Source: Aquidulcibacter paucihalophilus
GTDB taxonomy: Bacteria > Pseudomonadota > Alphaproteobacteria > Caulobacterales > Aquidulcibacteraceae
Direction: 5' to 3'
Assembly: GCF_002105465.1 (NCBI RefSeq)
Contig: NZ_NCSQ01000168.1
Location: 16,373-80,372, forward strand
Length of the DNA stretch: 64,000 bases
The position numbers and the translations under genes were made by a program. Numbering within the stretch: position 1 is the stretch's first letter; every line of letters starts with the position of its first letter. This document shows, piece by piece, positions 59,710 through 64,000 of the stretch. The notes below the pieces were generated by a model, which was given only the letters and a program-made list of their open reading frames with translations, was not told the origin of the DNA and did not search any database.

Positions 59710-61611
59710 TTAGGCCCGTGACGCGGAGGCGTCTTCGGCGTGGGCTGCAGCAAGGGAGGCTAAGGCCTCACTTAATTCTGGGATCGAGATTGGCTTATTC
59801 AAAAAGCCAGTCATGCCCGCTGCCATGGCGGCTTCACGTGTTTCTGCCCGTGCATCTGCGGTCAGGGCTATGATGGGCATGGCGGGGAAATCGGTCACCG
59901 GCATATCTGCTTCTAAAGCCCGGATGTGTCGGGTTGTTTGATAGCCATCCATATTGGGCATATGCAGATCCATCAAAATGGCATCAAAGCGGGCTTTCTG
60001 GATCGTCTCCAAACACATAACGCCATCGGCAACAATCACGCAGGAATGGCCCAATTGCTCGAGGATGACCGCGATTATTTTCTGATTGATCAGATTATCT
60101 TCCACCACCAACACACATAGCGAGCGGTTGTTGCTGGGTATGGAGATGGGCTCATCCAGATTGCTCGCGACCCGTTCTAGCGGCAGGTAAAATTGCAGGG
60201 CACCATTGCGCGTGCCCCGCGTGGCTATGGTGACATCGCCGCCCATCGCCCGGGCCAGTTTTCGAGCCAGTGGCAAATCAACCCCATTGCTTTGCGTGAT
60301 CGGATTGTCTGGGGTTTGGATGCTGGAAAAGGGCTCAAACAAACTGCGCGCTTCAAGGTTGGAGTAAGGCGCGCCAACATCGTGCAAGACCACCAAAGCC
60401 CCATGGCCATTTTCGCCGGCACTCAGTCGCAAGGTCATCGCGCCAGGCCCACTGCGCTCAATCGCATGGCGCAACATCGCCTGAAGCGTACGCAGGAATA
60501 GCTTCTCGTCGCCTAAGAAATTGGCTTGGGCTGCCGGATCAATATCAACGTCAAGGTCGATCTGGCGGGCATGGGTTCGTGCCCGCATGGTTTCACAGGC
60601 GGTCAAACAGGTTTTTGCAAGCGGGAAGGCGCTCGTCCGGACCTCCAAATTGCCAGATTCTAGACCCGACAGATCAAGCGCAGAATCCACCAAGGACAGA
60701 AGTTGCTCACCTGCGAGCTCAGAGGCCTCAACCAAGTCTGCCAATTCGGGTCGAATGGCTTGTTCCTTTAATAAGCGCGGCAAGGCCATCAGGGCATGAA
60801 TTGGGGTGCGGAACTCATGGCTAAGGCCCGATACAAAGCGGTTCTTGGCTTCAAGGCCTGCGAGGGCTGTTTTGCGCGCCTCGATCAATTCGCGCTCTTT
60901 GATTTTTTGTTCGCTGATGTCGATTAGGGTGCCAGCAAAGCGCTGCACCAAGCCGTCGCCGTCATGTAGGCTTGTGCCACTGGCCGAGACCCAGCGCACA
61001 TCGCCAGTTGGGCGCATGATGCGGAACTGGGCGCTATAGGGTATCCGCTCACTAAAAGCCTTTGCACAGGCCGCACGCACGAGCGGGCGATCCTCCGGAT
61101 AAATCAGGTCCTCAAACACGGACAGATACGGGCGTGAGTCGGTGTCGCTTAGACCTAATATCTCAAGGCAGGATGGCGAGAAAAAATGTGTATCGGCGAC
61201 GCGATCATGGTCCCATACACCGATTTTGGCATGCCGCAACGCCAGGGCATAACGCTCGATCATGGTGCGGGCAGCCGCTAAATCCCCCTCAGATTGAAGC
61301 GGCGCGTTGAGCGTGATTTGCACCGCTTGCTGACCGCGAAAATCGATCAAACGCTCACTCACGTCGGCAAAAAACAAATCACCTTTTGTCGTCGAGAAAT
61401 AGGCAAAGCGGCGCTCTGGATCGCTTTTGGGCCGGACAAAGGCTCCTAACAAGCGGCTAACATCGCGATAATCGGTGAATTCGCGCGCCGAAGCGAAGCC
61501 AAAAATGTCTGCTGCTGCCTTGTTTGCATAAAGAATTTCATCATGGCAGCGAACAAAAATGCCCGTGTTTAGGTTGCTTAAGATGTCATCAAGGGTTCGC
61601 AAGTAATCCAT
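59710..61611 (-). CDS. soluble hybrid sensor histidine kinase (PAS-HisKA-HATPase-REC) with degenerate ATP site
   Basis: From the ATG at 61611 the protein has 633 residues; an ATG at 61638 would add nine hydrophobic ones. Two PAS domains (about 1-100 and 120-235) are followed by HisKA with H265 in GLSHEFRTPIHAL, a HATPase domain (about 365-480), and a receiver with D548 in AILMDLHMPNMDG and the switch lysine in GFLNKPIS. There are no membrane helices. In the HATPase part the N-box asparagine is histidine (H382 in MLRHAIERSG), the G1 box reads HDVGAPYS, and the G2 box NGVDLPLA lacks the usual glycines. ATP use may be weak or lost. It stands alone. Confidence 0.88.
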   Translation of the reverse strand: MDYLRTLDDILSNLNTGIFVRCHDEILYANKAAADIFGFASAREFTDYRDVSRLLGAFVRPKSDPERRFAYFSTTKGDLFFADVSERLIDFRGQQAVQITLNAPLQSEGDLAAARTMIERYALALRHAKIGVWDHDRVADTHFFSPSCLEILGLSDTDSRPYLSVFEDLIYPEDRPLVRAACAKAFSERIPYSAQFRIMRPTGDVRWVSASGTSLHDGDGLVQRFAGTLIDISEQKIKERELIEARKTALAGLEAKNRFVSGLSHEFRTPIHALMALPRLLKEQAIRPELADLVEASELAGEQLLSLVDSALDLSGLESGNLEVRTSAFPLAKTCLTACETMRARTHARQIDLDVDIDPAAQANFLGDEKLFLRTLQAMLRHAIERSGPGAMTLRLSAGENGHGALVVLHDVGAPYSNLEARSLFEPFSSIQTPDNPITQSNGVDLPLARKLARAMGGDVTIATRGTRNGALQFYLPLERVASNLDEPISIPSNNRSLCVLVVEDNLINQKIIAVILEQLGHSCVIVADGVMCLETIQKARFDAILMDLHMPNMDGYQTTRHIRALEADMPVTDFPAMPIIALTADARAETREAAMAAGMTGFLNKPISIPELSEALASLAAAHAEDASASRA

Positions 61612-61782
61612 ATCCAGCAACCACAATAGTAAAAACATTTAAGATAAGAATTTTCGTTGTATAATCTTTAGGTGCTTACCCTACGATAATAAAGTCAATC
61701 TTGCAGCTTTGCAGTCCTGCGTCAAACACCCACAGTTAAGTGGGGCTGGTCGTTCGTGCTTGGGTGATCTAGTTTAGACAGC

Positions 61783-62556
61783 ATGACAATGAATTCTTTC
61801 CACAAATCTGTTTTGGTCACCGGGGCGGGTCAACGACTGGGGTTGGCAATTGCCGAACGGCTGGCGGGCGCTGGCCATACCGTCATACTCCATGCCAGTA
61901 ATTCGATCGGCCAAGCCGAAGCTGTCGCGGCGCGTCTGCGGGCAGAAGGCGCACAGGCCTTTGCGCTACAGGCCAATCTTTTGGTTGAAGCCGAAGTTGC
62001 CGATCTGATCAGCCGAGCCAGTACAGTAGCAGGCAGGCCGATCACCGGGCTCATCAATAATGCCTCAATCTTTGAAGGCGATGAAGCGTCAGACTTTACG
62101 CGTGAAAGCTGGGATCGTCATTTTGATATGCATGTGCGGGTGCCGTGTGAATTGGCCCGTAATTTGGCAGCCGCCTTGCCTGACGGGCAAAGCGCGTCCA
62201 TCGTCAATTTGATTGATCAACGCATCTTTAAGCTTACACCGCAGTTTTTCACCTACACATTATCAAAGGCGGCTTTAGCCACGGCCACCCATACTTTGGC
62301 CCAGGCTTTGGCACCGCGCGTGCGGGTCAATGGCGTGGCACCCGGGCCCACCGCGCGCAATAGTCGTCAGTCGGAAGAAGATTTTCAAAAACAGGTCGAT
62401 GCCACGCTTCTGGGCACAGGCAGCCCCATGGCCAGTGTGGTAGATGCGGTTTGCTTTCTCTTGAATGCTGAGGCTATTACGGGCCAAATCATGGCCGTCG
62501 ATGGCGGTCAAAGCCTGATTTGGCGCACACCTGATGTCGATGGGATCAACGAATGA
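61783..62556 (+). CDS. short-chain dehydrogenase (FolM/pteridine reductase-like)
   Basis: The 257-residue protein is a classical SDR. The cofactor loop TGAGQRLGLAIAERL has the TGxxxRxG form of pteridine reductases, which prefer NADPH. The catalytic tyrosine and lysine are in YTLSKAALATATHTLAQAL, and NLIDQRIFKLTPQF before them takes the place of the usual catalytic serine stretch. Position ahead of folB with a 4-bp overlap, conserved in alphaproteobacteria, supports a role as dihydromonapterin or dihydrofolate reductase in folate supply. That is inferred from context and motif. Confidence 0.85.
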   Translation: MTMNSFHKSVLVTGAGQRLGLAIAERLAGAGHTVILHASNSIGQAEAVAARLRAEGAQAFALQANLLVEAEVADLISRASTVAGRPITGLINNASIFEGDEASDFTRESWDRHFDMHVRVPCELARNLAAALPDGQSASIVNLIDQRIFKLTPQFFTYTLSKAALATATHTLAQALAPRVRVNGVAPGPTARNSRQSEEDFQKQVDATLLGTGSPMASVVDAVCFLLNAEAITGQIMAVDGGQSLIWRTPDVDGINE

Positions 62557-63038
62557 AATCTTCTGGCCCTTCTGAACTGGGCGTGGTGATGCGGCCCGGC
62601 GGCATGATCCGCCGTCCAGCCAAGCCCCCTGTCAAGCCGTTTTCCAGCCAAGCCAAACCGGATGATGCCGCACCGACGCGCGCGGTCTCGACCAAGATTT
62701 TCGTCAAGGGCCTGATGGTGGAGGCTGAGTGCGGCGTCTATGCGCATGAAAAGGGGCGACGGCGGCCCCTAGTGGTCGACTTAGAAGTGCAAGTTGGCAC
62801 GTCGGTCCGGGCGGGCAGCGATGAGTTGGCCGAAACCGTCGATTATGACAGTCTGGTTGCCCATGTCCGCACCGTTGCAGCCGGTCAGCACTTGCATCTG
62901 ATTGAAACCTTTGCCGAAAAAGTCTGCGAAGCGGTCCTCACCGATGAGCGGATTTTAAGTGTGCGGTTGCGGGTCGAAAAGCCCGGTGCGGTGCCCGGGG
63001 CTGCGTGCTCGGGCGTTGAGCTTGAGCGGACACGCTAA
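62553..63038 (+). CDS. folB: dihydroneopterin aldolase
   Basis: FolB splits dihydroneopterin to hydroxymethyl-dihydropterin and glycolaldehyde in folate synthesis. The 161-residue protein has an N-terminal extension of about 45 residues (basic and proline-rich), then the tunnel-fold domain starting TKIFVKGLMVEAECGVYAHE. The catalytic glutamate lies in AECGVYAHEKG, and the catalytic lysine in LRVEKPGAVPGA. The ATG overlaps the SDR gene stop by 4 bp. folK, which often follows, is not next; nnrD is. Confidence 0.93.
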   Translation: MKSSGPSELGVVMRPGGMIRRPAKPPVKPFSSQAKPDDAAPTRAVSTKIFVKGLMVEAECGVYAHEKGRRRPLVVDLEVQVGTSVRAGSDELAETVDYDSLVAHVRTVAAGQHLHLIETFAEKVCEAVLTDERILSVRLRVEKPGAVPGAACSGVELERTR

Positions 63039-63042
63039 GTCC

Positions 63043-63936
63043 ATGTCTGGCCAGCCTCCCCAAGAAACGGTGGCAACTATGGCGGACGTGATTATTTCGA
63101 TCGAACTGGCCCGCGCGATTCCGTGGCCAGACGCACGCTCCCACAAGCATAGCCGCGGCAGGCTTGCCGTCATTTGTGGCGGCAGGCTGCAAACTGGGGC
63201 AGCGCGCCTTGCCGCGGCGGCCGGCCATCGTAGTGGAGCCGGGTGGGTCAGTCTCATGGCCTCAAGCGACGCCGCAACCATTCTGGCATGCCATGAGACA
63301 GAGCGCTTGATTGTTGAGCGCGCTGCGCTCCAAAGCTTGTCGAGCCTGTGTGCGGGCTTTGATGCGGCGATCCTGGGTCCCGCATTCGGGCTAACAGCCA
63401 CCCAAGCCGACGATGTTTTGGACATGGTGCAGGGCTTTCCAGGGCCCTTGGTGCTGGATGCCGATGCCTTGACGTTGTTAGCACAAGGGGGGCGCCATGG
63501 CCCGCTCTGGCAAGCCCTACTAGCCCGCAGGGTACCAACCATCCTGACACCCCATAGCGGCGAATTCACCCGCCTTGCGGGAACCTTTGATCCGGAGAAG
63601 AAAGCCGCGGCGACTTTGGCATTTTCTATGGAAGTTGGTGCCATCGTGGTGCACAAAGGGGCAGAAACCTGGGTTGCCGGCCCCGATGGACGCTTAGCCT
63701 CGTCCAACTTGGCTACCCCCTTCTGTGCGAGCGCTGGAACGGGCGATGTGCTCGCGGGCCTTATCGCGGGCCTCGTGGCCCAATCCATGCCCGCCTTTGA
63801 AGCCGCCTGTGCGGCCGTCTGGATTCATGCAAGCGCCGCCGATCGGGTCGGCCCTGGCCTTATCGCCACCGATTTGATCGCCGCTTTGCCCGCCGTACTG
63901 AACGACCTTGCGCCAGAGGCGCTGCGCGCGCGGTGA
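63043..63936 (+). CDS. nnrD: ADP-dependent (S)-NAD(P)H-hydrate dehydratase
   Basis: NnrD repairs hydrated NAD(P)H by ADP- or ATP-dependent dehydration. I use the ATG at 63043, giving 297 residues; the ATG at 63079 (MADVIISIELAR) is an alternative. The ribokinase-like motifs are GRLAVICGGRLQTGAARLA, ILGPAFGL, LVLDADALTLL, TILTPHSGEFTRL, and SAGTGDVLAGLIAGLVAQ, which contains the catalytic aspartate. The N-terminal epimerase domain (NnrE) found in most bacterial fusions is absent, so the epimerase must be encoded elsewhere or is missing. It begins 4 bases after folB. Confidence 0.92.
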   Translation: MSGQPPQETVATMADVIISIELARAIPWPDARSHKHSRGRLAVICGGRLQTGAARLAAAAGHRSGAGWVSLMASSDAATILACHETERLIVERAALQSLSSLCAGFDAAILGPAFGLTATQADDVLDMVQGFPGPLVLDADALTLLAQGGRHGPLWQALLARRVPTILTPHSGEFTRLAGTFDPEKKAAATLAFSMEVGAIVVHKGAETWVAGPDGRLASSNLATPFCASAGTGDVLAGLIAGLVAQSMPAFEAACAAVWIHASAADRVGPGLIATDLIAALPAVLNDLAPEALRAR

Positions 63937-64000
63937 GGCGGTCCTGGAACCAGTAAAGTTGTCATCAAGTCAGTTGTGGAATTGAGATTTGTATTGGTTT

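Noticed and set aside
62955..63788. A 277-codon minus-strand frame opposite folB and nnrD
   Set aside because: Both plus-strand genes have clear catalytic motifs; the minus frame's product is low complexity (Ala, Ser, Pro) with no domain.

Overview
The window is a gene-dense stretch of a chromosome from an alphaproteobacterium, most likely of the Caulobacterales/Maricaulales (Caulobacter-Hyphomonas) type. The reasons are gene order and family content: a dgt-SPOR-nagZ-scpA-scpB-tatABC run, an ilvE/MarR/response regulator/kinase block, an lgt-midA-pgeF block, mutL near lspA and a DUF3035 (BamF-like) lipoprotein, Tad-type pilus proteins, and two promoters that fit the published Caulobacter housekeeping consensus. 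This placement is inference; no rRNA is present to confirm it. I found no rRNA, tRNA, CRISPR array, insertion sequence, prophage or toxin-antitoxin pair. I did not find a wholly new multi-gene system. The interest lies in altered catalytic residues, tiny genes and intergenic RNA structure.

Layout. 1-9.9 kb is accessory: the first codons of a probable chorismate mutase, a LysR regulator divergent from a PLP aminotransferase, a SnoaL-like protein, an acyltransferase-3, a divergent DAACS transporter, a lipoprotein, a TadG-like vWA pilus protein, a 22% GC intergenic block, an HPP membrane protein, a Tat-exported serine hydrolase and an enoyl-CoA hydratase. 10-15.8 kb carries an EEP-family protein with trmFO, a membrane protein, xthA, a small secreted protein, a nitroreductase and erpA. 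15.9-22.4 kb is a plus-strand housekeeping run: dgt, SPOR protein, nagZ, scpA, scpB, tatA, tatB, tatC. argS and serS, which commonly flank this block in alphaproteobacteria, are absent here.

22.4-37.2 kb is almost entirely minus strand: rnr and topA (4 bp overlap), then dprA, plsY, a dihydroorotase-like pyrX, pyrB, a methyltransferase, a NUDIX gene, mutL, the DUF3035 lipoprotein, lspA and a WYL regulator. 37.2-46.8 kb holds argJ, mutT with a translationally coupled 58-residue Flp pilin, a methyltransferase, a ComF protein, a CPBP protease, rluB, a second acyltransferase-3, trmJ and icd. 46.8-53.6 kb has a structured intergenic region, a DUF4345/HxlR divergent pair, prs, pgeF, midA, lgt, ubiK, ybjN-like and proC. 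53.7-64 kb has a TetR-like protein, an EnvZ/OmpR-type pair with MarR next to ilvE, a serine hydrolase, NUDIX, a 26-residue membrane peptide, a hybrid histidine kinase, and a folate/cofactor run (SDR, folB, nnrD).

Functional links. lgt, lspA and the two lipoproteins are steps and substrates of one export route, and tatABC may export the 8.1 kb hydrolase. nagZ and the SPOR protein belong to cell-wall turnover and division. mutL, mutT, xthA, dprA and topA cover genome maintenance. pyrB with pyrX, and prs, serve nucleotide synthesis. argJ, proC and ilvE serve amino-acid synthesis.
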